A DNA stretch of 64,000 nt, taken from contig JADGHB010000001.1 in the NCBI GenBank assembly GCA_019689635.1, positions 1-64,000 on the forward strand, read 5' to 3'. Below the pieces are notes generated by a model. The model was not told the DNA's origin. It saw nothing but the letters and a program-made list of their open reading frames with translations, and made no database searches. Position numbers and translations under genes: made by a program. Shown one piece after another: positions 20,501 through 29,190 of this stretch (positions are counted from its first letter, which is position 1; each line of letters begins with the position of its first letter). The DNA comes from Nevskia sp. Lineage in GTDB: Bacteria > Pseudomonadota > Gammaproteobacteria > Nevskiales > Nevskiaceae.

Positions 20501-21467
20501 AGCCGGCCTTGGGCTGCGCGCCGCAGCCGGTCGCCGCCTCGTCGCGGATCTCGCCGCCCGCGCCGGTGCCCGCGCCCGGATGCGGACTGATGCCGGTGGG
20601 ATGGTTGTGCGTCTCCACTTTCATCAACAGATGCACCGCCTCTTCGTGCAGCGCGTAGCGGCGATCCGCCGCGGCGAAGAAGCGCGCCGCCTTCGGTCCC
20701 GCCACCACCGCCGCGTTGTCGCGGTAGGCGGACAGCACGCCATGCGGCGCGGCGGCGTAGGAACGCTTGATCAGCTCGAAGGGCGACTGCGGCTGGACCT
20801 CGCCGTCGATGACGAAGCGCGCGTTGAAGATCTTGTGCCGGCAGTGCTCGGAGTTGATCTGCGCGAACATCATCAGCTCGGCGTCGGTCGGGTTGCGGCC
20901 GGCCTGCGCGAAATACGCGCACAGGTATTCGATCTCCGGGTCCGACAGCGCCAGCCCCCAGGCGCGGTTCACGCTTTCCAGCGCGGCCCGGCCGCCGCCC
21001 AGCACGTCCACCGTGCGCAGCCCGCGCGCCGGCGGATGCGCGAAGATCTCCGCCAGCCGCGCGGGCTCGCCGAGCACGCTCTCGGTCATGGGATCGTGCA
21101 GCTCGCCCCACAGTGCGGGCGGCAGTTCGCCGACGCCGTCGCACAGGTACGCGCGACCGCGCTCGATGCGCTCGACGGCGGCCAGACCGCAGACGCGCGC
21201 GATGTCGGTGGCCTTGGACGACCACGGCGACACCGTGCCCAACCGCGGCACCACGTAGAGCGCGGCGTCGGCCGGCGCGAAATGAGTCCCGTCCGCGCCG
21301 AGCAGACGCGCAAGCTGGGCGCGCGGCACGCCGCGGTGCTCGATCAGGAAGAACTCCTGCACGCGTAGCGCGCGCAGCGCGGGTTGCGCGGCGCGCAGGC
21401 GTTCGAACAAGCGGCGCGCGCGGAAATCCGGCGGACTGACCGCCGCCGTGACGAGGTCCGGTTTCAC
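17586..21467 (-). CDS. purL: phosphoribosylformylglycinamidine synthase
   Basis: Fourth enzyme of purine synthesis: FGAR, glutamine and ATP to FGAM. The 1293-residue product is the long single-chain type found in proteobacteria. It has the N-terminal PurS-like part, two AIR-synthase-like halves (VETHNHPTGISPHPGAGTGAGG; VGKDSLSMRT), and a C-terminal class I glutaminase domain with the nucleophile Cys in LGVCNGCQMF and the His/Glu pair in PHPERT. The frame stays open further upstream, but GTG 21467 forms a GTGA overlap with the stop of the preceding gene and gives the expected length (E. coli 1295). Confidence 0.97.
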   Translation of the reverse strand: MKPDLVTAAVSPPDFRARRLFERLRAAQPALRALRVQEFFLIEHRGVPRAQLARLLGADGTHFAPADAALYVVPRLGTVSPWSSKATDIARVCGLAAVERIERGRAYLCDGVGELPPALWGELHDPMTESVLGEPARLAEIFAHPPARGLRTVDVLGGGRAALESVNRAWGLALSDPEIEYLCAYFAQAGRNPTDAELMMFAQINSEHCRHKIFNARFVIDGEVQPQSPFELIKRSYAAAPHGVLSAYRDNAAVVAGPKAARFFAAADRRYALHEEAVHLLMKVETHNHPTGISPHPGAGTGAGGEIRDEAATGCGAQPKAGLCGFTVSHLRIPGFEQPWELATADVGRPAHMASALQIMLEGPIGAAAYNNEFGRPNLAGYFRSFECRQPDGRLRGYHKPVMVAGGYGNIRAPHVHKRAVPVGAKLVVLGGPALLIGLGGGAASSKATGVSDQALDFASVQRANPELQRRCQEVIAACWALGEDNPILSIHDVGAGGLSNALPELVHADGRGAAIRLRAIQSADPSLSPMEIWCNEAQERYVLAVAAQALPSLARICARERCPWAVVGEATAEPLLRVRDESPPSAAGEAGGSLAGPPVVELPMDVLFGKPPRLTRETRRQCGANTPFADAGLDFKEAAERVLRLPAVAAKTFLITIGDRTVGGLTVRDQMVGPWQVPVADCAVTATGFEAVTGEAMALGERPLLALLDAPASARMAVGEALTNLAAAPIEKLSDVRLSANWMAAAGCDDEDARLYDAVRAVGAHLCPQLGIAIPVGKDSLSMRTVWEQNGVARTQTSPLTLVISAFAPVADVRRVLTPQLRLDCGATRLLLVDLGAGRNRLGGSALAQVYGAFGEAVPDLDDPAQFKAAFELIQRLSAEGRLLAYHDRSDGGLFVTLCEMAFAGHCGLDIEVPEREPAALAALFSEELGMVLQVRAEDSAALLGRLHAAGLSAHDIGAPRADDRIAFSASGREIYRASRERLHRLWAETSYRLAALRDDPDCAREEFESTGRADDPGLSLHLTYPLDGAPSFVRRPRVAILREQGVNGHVEMAYAFHAAGFEAVDVHMTDLLEGRVSLEEFAGLVAGGGFSYGDVFGAGQGWAKSILFNERARAQFRAFLERPDRFALGVCNGCQMFAALKELVPGAERWPAFRRNRSEQFEARWSQVEILKSRSLFFAGMEGSRLPVAVAHGEGRAEFAGAGDLDALLREGQVAMRYIDSRGRPAARYPENPNGSPGGVTALCNADGRVTILMPHPERTIAGTTGSWWPQRWEDKTPWFRMFQNARAWVG

Positions 21468-22231
21468 TTCACTTCGCACCAGTCCAGCCCCCGCTCTTGA
21501 TGCGCGCAGGCGATCCAATCCGGCGTGCAGTTCAAGGCCGCCGCGGCCGCGCGGCGCGCCAGCTCCGGCGTGTTGTTGATCTCCGACAGATGGATCAGCA
21601 CCAGGTGCCGCAGGCGCGAACAGTCGATCGCGGCGAGCAGCGCGGCGGCCTGGGCGTTGCTCAGGTGACCGCGGTCGCCGGCGACGCGGCGCTTGAGCGC
21701 GGCGGGATACGGCCCGCGGGCGAGCATCTCCCCATCGTGGTTGAACTCCACGAGCAGCGCGTGACAGCCGGAAAGCACCGCCCGCATGTGCGGAGTCACG
21801 CTGCCGGCGTCCGACAATACGCCGACGCGGAACGCTCCGTCGCCGAACACGTACTGGCAGGGCTCGCGCGCGTCGTGCGGCACCGGGAACGGTTCGACCG
21901 CCAGATCGCCGATGGCGAAGGGCTGGTGCGGGCTGAAGTGGCGCAGCAGGTCGGCATCCGGCGCCTCGCGCCAGGATTTGCGCGTGCCGGGCGTCAGCCA
22001 CACCGGCAGGCGGTAGCGCTGCGCCAGCCGCGCCACGCCGCTCAAGTGATCGGCATGTTCGTGGGTCACCACGACGGCGTCCAGGTCCTCGGCGGCCAAG
22101 CCCAATCGCTGCAGACGGGCTTCGGTTTCCGCCAGCGGCAGGCCGCAGTCGAGCAGCACGCGCGTGCGGCCCGCGCCGATCACGGCGGAATTGCCCTTGC
22201 TGCCCGAACCCAGCATGGCGAAACGGATCAT
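21464..22231 (-). CDS. metallo-beta-lactamase-fold hydrolase (YycJ/WalJ-like)
   Basis: The 255-residue product is a metallo-beta-lactamase-fold protein with the metal motif THEHADH (His57, His59, Asp61, His62), further ligands in VPHDAREP and EFNHD, and HLSEINNTPEL near the C-terminus. The N-terminal MLGSGSKGNSAVIGAGRTRVLLDCG matches the YycJ/WalJ branch, thought to be nucleases or phosphodiesterases; the natural substrate is not established. It overlaps purL by 4 bp and precedes it in transcription, so the two are co-expressed. Confidence 0.85.
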   Translation of the reverse strand: MIRFAMLGSGSKGNSAVIGAGRTRVLLDCGLPLAETEARLQRLGLAAEDLDAVVVTHEHADHLSGVARLAQRYRLPVWLTPGTRKSWREAPDADLLRHFSPHQPFAIGDLAVEPFPVPHDAREPCQYVFGDGAFRVGVLSDAGSVTPHMRAVLSGCHALLVEFNHDGEMLARGPYPAALKRRVAGDRGHLSNAQAAALLAAIDCSRLRHLVLIHLSEINNTPELARRAAAAALNCTPDWIACAHQERGLDWCEVK

Positions 22232-22285
22232 GGCGCGAGGCCTGCGCCCGGCCGCCGTCCCGCTGCGGCCCGCCCCGCTGCGGGC

Positions 22286-22618
22286 TTACTTCTTATGCTC
22301 GCCTCCGCTGGTAAAGAGCGGAAACGGCATCACCTTGGCCGATTCCCCTCCGGCGAGGATGCGCGCCGCGCCCTGCTTGCTGACCTCGTCGATACGCACG
22401 ATGGCATGCACCGGCAGATAGGTGCGCACCACGTTGGCGAACTCGGTCTTGAGCTTTTCCTCGGTGGGATCGACCAGCACCCCGCCTTTTTCGCCGAACA
22501 CCAGCTTTTCCACCTCGACGAAACCGAGCAGGCCACCGTGGCTGACGCCGCGCGCGTAGATCTCGTAAACCTGCCCCTGATTGTGGAAGGTCACGCGGTA
22601 GAGTCGCTGGGAGCTCAT
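22286..22618 (-). CDS. DUF1820 family protein
   Basis: A 110-residue cytoplasmic protein of unknown function belonging to DUF1820: LYRVTFHNQGQVYEIYARGV, FVEVEKLVFGE and VDPTEEKLKTEFANV are the family's conserved blocks. No membrane segment or catalytic motif is visible. It is transcribed ahead of the metallo-hydrolase and purL, with 54 bp between. A GATAAT sequence at 22645-22650 (minus strand), 27-32 bp before the ATG, may be the -10 of this transcript; no matching -35 was found. Confidence 0.85.
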   Translation of the reverse strand: MSSQRLYRVTFHNQGQVYEIYARGVSHGGLLGFVEVEKLVFGEKGGVLVDPTEEKLKTEFANVVRTYLPVHAIVRIDEVSKQGAARILAGGESAKVMPFPLFTSGGEHKK

Positions 22619-22710
22619 GGTCGGCGGCGTCTGGCGGCGCGCCTATTATCGCGGATTTCGGCCCAGCGTGGGACCGCGGCGGCAGGCCCGCGCCCCGCGT
22701 GGCGCGTCTT

Positions 22711-23406
22711 TCAGACGGATCGGTGCAAGGGCGGCAGCTCGCCGCTGACGACGAAACGTGCTTCCTCGGCGATGTTGGTGGCGTGGTCGCCGATGCGCTC
22801 CAGGCTCTTGGCCACCGTCACCAGGCTGACGCCGGTTTCGATCCACTCCGGCGCCTCCCGCATGCGCGCCAGCAGCTCGCCGATCAAACCGTGGTACATG
22901 CGATCCAGCTCGGCATCGTCGAGCCAGGCGCGCTCGGAGGCGGAAGCGTCGGCACCGACGAAGGCCTCGACCGCTTGCGCCAACAGCGTCTGAGCCTGGC
23001 CGCCGATCCACAGCAGGCGGCCGACGATCTCCGCCGGCAGCGGCAGGTGCTGCTCGCGCAGCCGTTTGGCCATGCGCTTGACATGGTCGCCGATTCGTTC
23101 CAGCTCGCGGCTCACACGCTGCGCGGCGACGATCACCCGCAGATCGCGCGCCACCGGCTGCAAGCGGGCGATCAGTTCGAGCGCTTCGCGGTCGATGTCG
23201 CCGCGCTGCGCATCGATCCGGTCATCCGCGGCGATCACCGCGGCGAACTCCTCGCCGTCGCCGTGGCGCACCGCCGCCAGCAGTCGCGCCAACTGCGCCC
23301 GCGCGCTGGCGCCCATGTCTTCGACGCGCCGAATCAGTTCCCGAAGATGGGCGTCATAGACGCTCAAGGTATGGGGTGCGGTCTCAACCATGGCCGGCCG
23401 GCTCAC
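22711..23406 (-). CDS. phoU: phosphate-specific transport regulator PhoU
   Basis: Peripheral cytoplasmic protein that links the Pst transporter to the PhoR/PhoB two-component system and keeps the regulon off when phosphate is plentiful. The 231-residue product has two three-helix PhoU repeats; the metal-binding motifs are recognisable as ELERIGDHVKRMA (about 110-122) and SLERIGDHATNIAEEARF near the C-terminus. It closes the pst operon, 66 bp after pstB. phoB and phoR are not in the window. Confidence 0.95.
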   Translation of the reverse strand: MSRPAMVETAPHTLSVYDAHLRELIRRVEDMGASARAQLARLLAAVRHGDGEEFAAVIAADDRIDAQRGDIDREALELIARLQPVARDLRVIVAAQRVSRELERIGDHVKRMAKRLREQHLPLPAEIVGRLLWIGGQAQTLLAQAVEAFVGADASASERAWLDDAELDRMYHGLIGELLARMREAPEWIETGVSLVTVAKSLERIGDHATNIAEEARFVVSGELPPLHRSV

Positions 23407-23472
23407 TCCGTGTCGCGTTGATGGGTTCCGAACTCCGCTGTGCCTTGAGCGTCGGCGCCGTGACGCGAGGCT

Positions 23473-24318
23473 TCACCCAAACCGCCCCGTGATGTAGTCC
23501 TCGGTGCGCGTTTCCTTCGGCCGCGTGAAGACCTGCTGGGTCTGGCCGAACTCGACCAGCTCGCCCAGGTACATGAAGGCGGTGTAATCCGCGACCCGCG
23601 CCGCCTGCTGCATGTTGTGGGTGACGATGACGATGGTGTAATCGCTCTTGAGCTGGTAGATCAGCTCCTCGATCTTCGCCGTAGCAATGGGATCGAGTGC
23701 GGACGTCGGCTCGTCGAGCAGCACGACCTCCGGCCGTACGGCGATGGTGCGCGCGATGCACAGCCGCTGCTGCTGGCCGCCGGACAGGCCCAGGCCGCTG
23801 GAGTGCAGCTTGTCCTTGACCTCGTCCCACAGCGCGGCGCGCTTGAGCGAGCTTTCCACCCGATCGTCCATCTCCGACTTGGGCAGTCGTTCGTAGAGGC
23901 GGATGCCGAAGGCGATGTTGTCGTAGATCGACATCGGAAAGGGAGTCGGTTTCTGGAAAACCATCCCGATGCGGGCCCGCAGCAGGTTGAGGTCCTGCCG
24001 CTGCGCCAGAATGTTCTCGCCGTCGAACCACACTTCCCCTTCGGCGCGCTGCTTGGGATAGAGATCGTACATGCGGTTGAACACGCGCAGCAGGGTGGAC
24101 TTGCCGCATCCCGAGGGTCCGATCAAAGCGGTGACCTTCTTCTCGTACACCGGCAGCGCGATGTTCTTGAGTGCCAATGACTCGCCGTAATAGAAATGCA
24201 GGTTGCGCACGGAGATTTTCTCCGGCAGCGCGGCGGCTTCCGTCCCGTGAGACTCCTGAGCCTCGATGGTCGGCTTTTTCAGCGCCACGCCGCCGAGCGC
24301 GGCGGTCCGCTCGTTCAT
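23473..24318 (-). CDS. pstB: phosphate ABC transporter ATP-binding protein PstB
   Basis: ATPase of the high-affinity phosphate importer. The 281-residue product has Walker [10 protein letters not shown] at 67-75, the Q-loop [15 protein letters not shown], the signature [16 protein letters not shown] and Walker [13 protein letters not shown]. The 33-residue N-terminal extension ahead of the core ([13 protein letters not shown]) is longer than in E. coli PstB but common in betaproteobacteria. It overlaps pstA by 4 bp. Confidence 0.97.
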   Translation of the reverse strand: MNERTAALGGVALKKPTIEAQESHGTEAAALPEKISVRNLHFYYGESLALKNIALPVYEKKVTALIGPSGCGKSTLLRVFNRMYDLYPKQRAEGEVWFDGENILAQRQDLNLLRARIGMVFQKPTPFPMSIYDNIAFGIRLYERLPKSEMDDRVESSLKRAALWDEVKDKLHSSGLGLSGGQQQRLCIARTIAVRPEVVLLDEPTSALDPIATAKIEELIYQLKSDYTIVIVTHNMQQAARVADYTAFMYLGELVEFGQTQQVFTRPKETRTEDYITGRFG

Positions 24319-25166
24319 GACTCACTCCCAGTGCGCGCGACCGACAAGGCGCGCGCGACGATATTCAGCGCCAGCACCGCCGCAGTGATGATCAGTGCTC
24401 CGCACCAGGCCAGCGCCTGCCAATCCTTGTAGGGCGACAGCGCGAACTGGAAAATGACCACCGGCAAGTTGGCCATCGGGGCGTTCATGTCGGTGCTCAT
24501 GAACTGATTGTTGAGCATGGTGAACAGCAGAGGCGCGGTCTCGCCGGCGATGCGCGCGACCGCGAGGAGCACCCCCGTGATGATGCCGGCGCGTGCCGCT
24601 CGATAGGCGACCTTGAGGATCACGACCCAGCGCGGCGAACCCAGGGCTGCGGAAGCCTCGCGCATGCTGTCCGGCACGAGGCGCAGCATGTCCTCGCTGG
24701 TGCGCACCACCACGGGCAAAACCAGTAAGGCCAGCGCCACACCGCCCGCCCAGGCCGAAAAATGCCCCATGCGCACCACCATTACCGTATAGACGAATAG
24801 ACCGATCACGATGGAGGGCGCCGACAGCAGCACGTCGTTGATGAATCGCACCACCGTGGCCAGGCGGGTGTCGCGGCCGAATTCGGCGAGGTAAGTGCCG
24901 GCGAGGATCCCGACCGGCGCGCCCAGGAGGGTCCCGACCAGGGTCACGACGATACTGCCGTAGATCGCGTTGAGCAAGCCGCCGGCGCTGCCGGGCGGCG
25001 GCGTCATCTGCGTGAACACCGCGGGCGACAGGCTGCCAACGCCTTTCACCAGCAGGGTGCCGAGAATCAGGAACAACACCAACAAACCCGACATCGCGGC
25101 GGCCGAGGCCAGCGTCATGACGGCGCGGTTGCGCCAGCGGCGACGGCGGTAAATCGCGGCATTCAT
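24315..25166 (-). CDS. pstA: phosphate ABC transporter permease PstA
   Basis: One of the two membrane subunits of the phosphate importer. The 283-residue product has six membrane segments and the ABC permease EAA-like loop ([30 protein letters not shown]). The first segment follows a basic RRRRWRNR stretch, which fixes the N-terminus inside. It starts 12 bp after the pstC stop and overlaps pstB by 4 bp. Confidence 0.96.
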   Translation of the reverse strand: MNAAIYRRRRWRNRAVMTLASAAAMSGLLVLFLILGTLLVKGVGSLSPAVFTQMTPPPGSAGGLLNAIYGSIVVTLVGTLLGAPVGILAGTYLAEFGRDTRLATVVRFINDVLLSAPSIVIGLFVYTVMVVRMGHFSAWAGGVALALLVLPVVVRTSEDMLRLVPDSMREASAALGSPRWVVILKVAYRAARAGIITGVLLAVARIAGETAPLLFTMLNNQFMSTDMNAPMANLPVVIFQFALSPYKDWQALAWCGALIITAAVLALNIVARALSVARTGSES

Positions 25167-25178
25167 CGAACTTTATCC

Positions 25179-26174
25179 CTACTTGCCCGCGCGGCGTTCG
25201 AGTTGCAGCAGCAGGTAACGCGCGGCCGCCAGCACGAGGAAAGTGATGAGGAACAGGATCAAACCGAGGGCGATCAGTGCCGAGGTATAGAGCGCGCCGG
25301 TGGCCTCGGTAAACTCGTTGGCGATCGCCGCCGAAATCGTCGTGCCGGGCGCGAGGAGCGAGGGCGCGATCCGGTGGGCGTTGCCGATGACGAAGGTCAC
25401 CGCCATGGTTTCGCCCAGCGCGCGGCCCAAGCCCAGCATGATGCCCCCGATCACGCCGGTGCGGGTATAGGGCATCACCACGTTGCGCACCACCTCCCAG
25501 GTGGTACAGCCGAGGCCGTAGGCCGATTCCTTCAACACCGCCGGAACGGTTTCGAATACGTCGCGGGTCACCGAGGTGATATAGGGCACCACCATGATGC
25601 TGAGGATGATGCCGGCGGTGAGCACGCCGATGCCATAAGGCGGACCGGCGAAAAGCCGGGAGAAAACCGGCACGCCGGAGAAAACGGAAATGATCAGGGG
25701 TTGCACCTCCTTCTGCAGGAAGGGCGCCAAGACGAACAAACCCCAGATGCCATAGATGATGCTGGGAATGCCGGCCAAGAGCTCGATGGCCGTGCCGATC
25801 GGTCGCTTGAGCGGCCGCGGGCACAGTTCGGTGATGAAGATCGCCACGCCGATGCTGACCGGAATGCCGATCAACATGGCGATGAAAGAGGTCACCAAAG
25901 TCCCGTAGATCGGCCCCAGCGCCCCGAATTTCTCGGTCACCGGGTTCCAGGCTTCGGTAGTGAAGAAGCTCAAGCCCTCGGAGCGCAACACGGGGGCCGC
26001 GCCGTAGATCAGCGAGACGATGACCCCGCCAAGAAGCACGAGCACCAAGATCGCGGACAGTCGGGTCGCTTCGCGCAAGGCGACGTCGCGCAGGTTGTGC
26101 CAGCGCAAAGCGGCGGCCGGAACGTCCAGTGCCGCGGTGGAAGAGCGAATGGACACCGAGGCGATGTGATTCAC
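25179..26174 (-). CDS. pstC: phosphate ABC transporter permease PstC
   Basis: Second membrane subunit of the phosphate importer. The 331-residue product has six membrane segments and the PstC landmarks TTEAWNPVTEKFGALGPIYGTLVTS, ELLAGIPSIIYGIWGLFV and the permease loop KESAYGLGCTTWEVVRNVVMPYTRTGVIGG. It is separated from pstS by 72 bp that contain a strong hairpin. Confidence 0.96.
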   Translation of the reverse strand: MNHIASVSIRSSTAALDVPAAALRWHNLRDVALREATRLSAILVLVLLGGVIVSLIYGAAPVLRSEGLSFFTTEAWNPVTEKFGALGPIYGTLVTSFIAMLIGIPVSIGVAIFITELCPRPLKRPIGTAIELLAGIPSIIYGIWGLFVLAPFLQKEVQPLIISVFSGVPVFSRLFAGPPYGIGVLTAGIILSIMVVPYITSVTRDVFETVPAVLKESAYGLGCTTWEVVRNVVMPYTRTGVIGGIMLGLGRALGETMAVTFVIGNAHRIAPSLLAPGTTISAAIANEFTEATGALYTSALIALGLILFLITFLVLAAARYLLLQLERRAGK

Positions 26175-26204
26175 GTGAGGAAGCCCTACTCTACTTGAAA
26201 GCGC

Positions 26205-26234
26205 GGGGGGTCGGCGACCGTATGCCGACCCCCC
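26205..26234 (-). promoter_or_regulatory. stem-loop between pstS and pstC
   Basis: GGGGGGTCGG at 26205-26214 pairs perfectly with CCGACCCCCC at 26225-26234 across a 10-base loop. Read in the direction of the operon it follows the pstS stop by about 12 bp and has no long T tract, so it is more likely a 3'-end stabiliser or a leaky attenuator than a full terminator. Such hairpins after a binding-protein gene commonly let pstS-like genes be expressed above the permease genes. Confidence 0.7.
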
Positions 26235-26246
26235 GGTGCTTTGGCT

Positions 26247-27296
26247 TTACTTCCAGATCGGCTGGCCCGCGCTGTCCTTGATGTTGTTTTTCCAGGACTG
26301 CTCGACCAGTTTCACGACATTCTCGGGCATCGGGATGTAATCCAGTTCCTCGGCCATCTTGGCGCCGTTCTTGTAGGCCCAGGCGAAGAACTTGAGCGCT
26401 TCCAAGGCGTCCTGCGCGTTGGGAACTTGCTTGGGCATCAAGATGAAGGTGGCCCCGGTGATCGGCCAGCTCTTCGCCCCGGGCTGGTCGGTCAGGATCT
26501 GGTAGAAGCCGGGGGCATTTTCCCAGTCTGCGTTGGCGGCGGCGGCCTGGAAGGTCTCGGTACCTGGCTCCAGGACCTTGCCGGCCTTGTTGATCATCTT
26601 CATGTAAGTGAGCTTGTTTTGCTTGGCGTAGGCGTACTCGACATAGCCGATCGCGCCCTCGAACTGCGCGACATTGCCGGACACGCCCTCGTTACCCTTG
26701 GCGCCCACGCCCACCGGCCACTCCACGGAGGTGTCGGAGCCCACCTTGTCCTTCCATGCCGGACTCACCTTGGACAGGTAGTCGGTGAAAATGAAAGTGG
26801 TCCCCGAGCCGTCGGAACGATGCACCACCACGATCGGCTTGGACGGCAGCTTGACGCCGGGATTGAGTTTTTTGAGTGCCGGATCATCCCATTGGGTGAT
26901 CTTGCCCAGATAGATGTCGGCCAGGGTCGGTCCGTCGATGACCAGCTCGCCCGGCTTGATGCCAGGTAGATTGATCGCGGCCACTTCGCCGCCCATGACC
27001 ATCGGCCACTGAGTGAGGCCTTTCTTCTCGAGATCCTCGGGTTTCAGCGGCTTGTCGGAAGCGCCGAAGGTGACGGTCCGCGCCTCGATCTGCTTGATGC
27101 CTCCGCCGGACCCGATGGACTGGTAGTTCAAGCCGATCCCGGTCTCCTTCTTGTAGGCGTCCGCCCACTTCGAGTAGATCGGATAGGGGAAGGTGGCGCC
27201 GGCGCCGGAGATGTCGCCGGCCAATGCCGCCGGGACGCTCGCCGCCGCGGCTGCGGCCAACACCCAGGGTCGCAACAATGCCTTCTTGAGGTTCAC
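26247..27296 (-). CDS. pstS: periplasmic phosphate-binding protein PstS
   Basis: High-affinity phosphate receptor of the Pst importer. The 349-residue product has a signal peptide of 26 residues (cleavage after PAALA) and the mature start [19 protein letters not shown]. The phosphate contacts are visible as [11 protein letters not shown] and [18 protein letters not shown]. The frame is open far upstream, but GTG 27296 is chosen because GGGAG lies a few bases before it and the signal peptide begins there ([10 protein letters not shown]). It is the first gene of pstS-C-A-B-phoU. Confidence 0.95.
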   Translation of the reverse strand: MNLKKALLRPWVLAAAAAASVPAALAGDISGAGATFPYPIYSKWADAYKKETGIGLNYQSIGSGGGIKQIEARTVTFGASDKPLKPEDLEKKGLTQWPMVMGGEVAAINLPGIKPGELVIDGPTLADIYLGKITQWDDPALKKLNPGVKLPSKPIVVVHRSDGSGTTFIFTDYLSKVSPAWKDKVGSDTSVEWPVGVGAKGNEGVSGNVAQFEGAIGYVEYAYAKQNKLTYMKMINKAGKVLEPGTETFQAAAANADWENAPGFYQILTDQPGAKSWPITGATFILMPKQVPNAQDALEALKFFAWAYKNGAKMAEELDYIPMPENVVKLVEQSWKNNIKDSAGQPIWK

Positions 27297-27351
27297 GATG
27301 ATTCTCCCGTATCGGTTGGGAAAGGAGGGCCAACAGCAGGAACTCCCAGCA

Positions 27352-27385
27352 AGGATACGGGACGCAATTGACAGTTTTTTTGCAC
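27352..27385 (-). promoter_or_regulatory. pstS: Pho-box-like site and -10 in front of pstS
   Basis: On the minus strand GTGCAAA-AAAA-CTGTCAA (27385-27368) resembles the Pho box (two CTGTCAT repeats at 11-bp phase). The second half is near perfect and the first is degenerate. Ten bp downstream lies TATCCT (27357-27352), a plausible -10 at the distance usual for PhoB-activated promoters. Transcription would begin about 50 bp before the pstS GTG. PhoB control is an inference from this match and from the function of the operon. Confidence 0.45.
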
Positions 27386-27421
27386 TCCTTGCGCGGCGCC
27401 GGCGAGGAAGCCGCAAACCTT

Positions 27422-28924
27422 TCAGCGCGATGCAAAAATGCGGCGCAACCGCAACAGCCCGCCGAGGGCATTGATCACCGCGTCGGGCACGTTCGGGCGC
27501 TTGCCCAGCATCCAGGCGATGGCCTGCTTGTACTTGTCGGAATACGGCGGGAACATCAGGTCCGGATCGCCGATCCCGGGGCCGTCCTCCACCACGGCGC
27601 GCGGATTGGAGCACTCCAGAAAACTATAGCGCCCGCCGATGCGGCCGATGCCGCTGTGATTGACGCCGCCGAACGGCAGATGAGGATTGGTGCCGGACTG
27701 GATGAGATTGTGATTGACCACCGTGCTGCCCGAGGTGGTGTGGGCCAGAACCCAGTCGATGAATTCGCGGTCGCGGGCGAACAGATACAGCCCTAGCGGC
27801 TTGGGCCGCTTGCGGATCTCGCGCACCACGTCCTCGCGCTCGCGGAACGGCAGCACGCACAGGATCGGGCCGAAGATCTCCTCCTGCATGATGCGCATGC
27901 CATCGTTGACGTTCGACAGGAGGGTCGGCGAAATATAAAGATCCTCCGCTTCGGTCTCGCCGCCGAACTCGAGCGTCGCGCCCTGGGCCAGGGCGTCGTC
28001 GAGCAGTCCCTTGATGCGATCGAAATGCCGGCGGTTGACGATGCGCGGCAGCTCGGGCGAGTGGCGAAAACCCGCGCCGGCGGCGTCGTACATGGCCTTC
28101 AGCGCCTTGCCGAGTTCGTCGATGAAGGCGCGCTGCACGGTTTCGTGCACCAGCGCGTAATCCGGCGCCAGGCACACCTGCCCGCAGTTGGCCACCCGCC
28201 CCCAGGCGATCTTCTTCGCGGCATCGCGCAGATCGGCACTGCGGTCGATGATCGCCGGATTCTTGCCGCCCATCTCCAGGGTGACCGAGGCGAAGTGCTC
28301 GGCGGCGGCGCGCATCACCAGCCGGCCGACCGCGTGACCGCCGATGAAGAAGATGTGGTTGAACGGCAGCCTGAGCACTTCCTGGGCCACTTCCGGCCCG
28401 CCCTGCACCACCGCGAATTCGTCTTCCGGAAAGACCTGCCCGACGATGTCCGCCAGCACCCGCGCGGAGTGCGGCGCGAGCTCGGACGGTTTGAGCAGGC
28501 AGGCATTACCCGCGGCGATGGCGCCCAGAAGCGGCACCAAGCCGATGGCGATGGGCGCGTTCCAGGTGGCGAGGTTGAGCACCACGCCCTTGGGCTCGTA
28601 TTGCACGTAGCACTTCTTGCCCAGGGTCATCAGCGTGCCCTGCACCGGCTGCGGCCGCATCCATTCGGCGAGGTGCGCGGCGATGAACTCGGCCTCCGTC
28701 TTGACCATCAGCAGCTGGGCGTCCACGTCGGTGTCCTGCAGGCGCAGCTCCTTCCTCGCCGCCTCCAGGATCGCCGGCCGCGCAGCCAGCGTCGCGGCGA
28801 GCAGCCTGCGGATCTTGTCGGCACGCTGCTCGGCGGTGGTCTCGCGCAGCGCCGGCGCCTTGGCCGCCAGACGTTCGAACAGCGCGGTGAGATCAGGGAT
28901 GGACTCTTTCAGGATCGCGTTCAT
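27422..28924 (-). CDS. aldehyde dehydrogenase (coniferyl-aldehyde type)
   Basis: NAD(P)-dependent oxidation of an aldehyde to its acid. The 500-residue product has Glu217 ([10 protein letters not shown]) and the nucleophile Cys251 ([12 protein letters not shown]), the cofactor-site motif FIGGHAVG, and the class 3-like C-terminus [20 protein letters not shown]. The overall type resembles coniferyl-aldehyde dehydrogenases (CalB family) rather than betaine-aldehyde enzymes. ATG 28924 is used; GTG 28936 would add four residues. The stop lies 37 bp from the Pho-box-like site of pstS. Its place beside catabolic genes suggests a role in degradation, but the substrate is unknown. Confidence 0.85.
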   Translation of the reverse strand: MNAILKESIPDLTALFERLAAKAPALRETTAEQRADKIRRLLAATLAARPAILEAARKELRLQDTDVDAQLLMVKTEAEFIAAHLAEWMRPQPVQGTLMTLGKKCYVQYEPKGVVLNLATWNAPIAIGLVPLLGAIAAGNACLLKPSELAPHSARVLADIVGQVFPEDEFAVVQGGPEVAQEVLRLPFNHIFFIGGHAVGRLVMRAAAEHFASVTLEMGGKNPAIIDRSADLRDAAKKIAWGRVANCGQVCLAPDYALVHETVQRAFIDELGKALKAMYDAAGAGFRHSPELPRIVNRRHFDRIKGLLDDALAQGATLEFGGETEAEDLYISPTLLSNVNDGMRIMQEEIFGPILCVLPFREREDVVREIRKRPKPLGLYLFARDREFIDWVLAHTTSGSTVVNHNLIQSGTNPHLPFGGVNHSGIGRIGGRYSFLECSNPRAVVEDGPGIGDPDLMFPPYSDKYKQAIAWMLGKRPNVPDAVINALGGLLRLRRIFASR

Positions 28925-29001
28925 GGCACTCGTCACCTTGATGCTCGCCCTTTTCCTGCGGATTGAGCGGCGCGAAACGCCAGCCCGAATCTGCCGAGTC
29001 A

Positions 29002-29030
29002 GCCCGCGTCCGTCATGAGGGGATCGAGCG
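29002..29030 (+). repeat. partial third copy of a dispersed repeat
   Basis: The 29 bases here match 53928-53956 at 28 of 29 positions (core TCCGTCATGAGGGGATCGAG). They lie in the 266-bp gap between the aldehyde dehydrogenase and the DUF1329 gene (28925-29190), which otherwise shows no gene, promoter or terminator that I can support. Confidence 0.7.
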
Positions 29031-29190
29031 GTTCGTCGCCGCTCTTGGGGTCCGTCGGCACGCCTGGGCCCGCAGCTTGGCCTGGCCGACGTTGGCGCCG
29101 GTGATGAAGGCGGTGTTCATCGCCGATCGCGCAAAGTGCTTTTTCGAACCCTCGGCGCCAGGGAGGACGCCCTCTTGTAGAGGACCTGCA

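Noticed and set aside
17694-21368. A very long open frame on the plus strand opposite purL
   Set aside because: High GC removes stop codons from the antisense frames of strongly coding DNA. The translation is rich in Arg, Gly, Gln and His with no recognisable domain, while the minus strand encodes complete PurL.
21468-22001. An upstream extension of the purL frame
   Set aside because: It lies within the metallo-hydrolase gene on the same strand and would give a PurL about 180 residues too long. GTG 21467 forms a GTGA overlap and gives the usual length.
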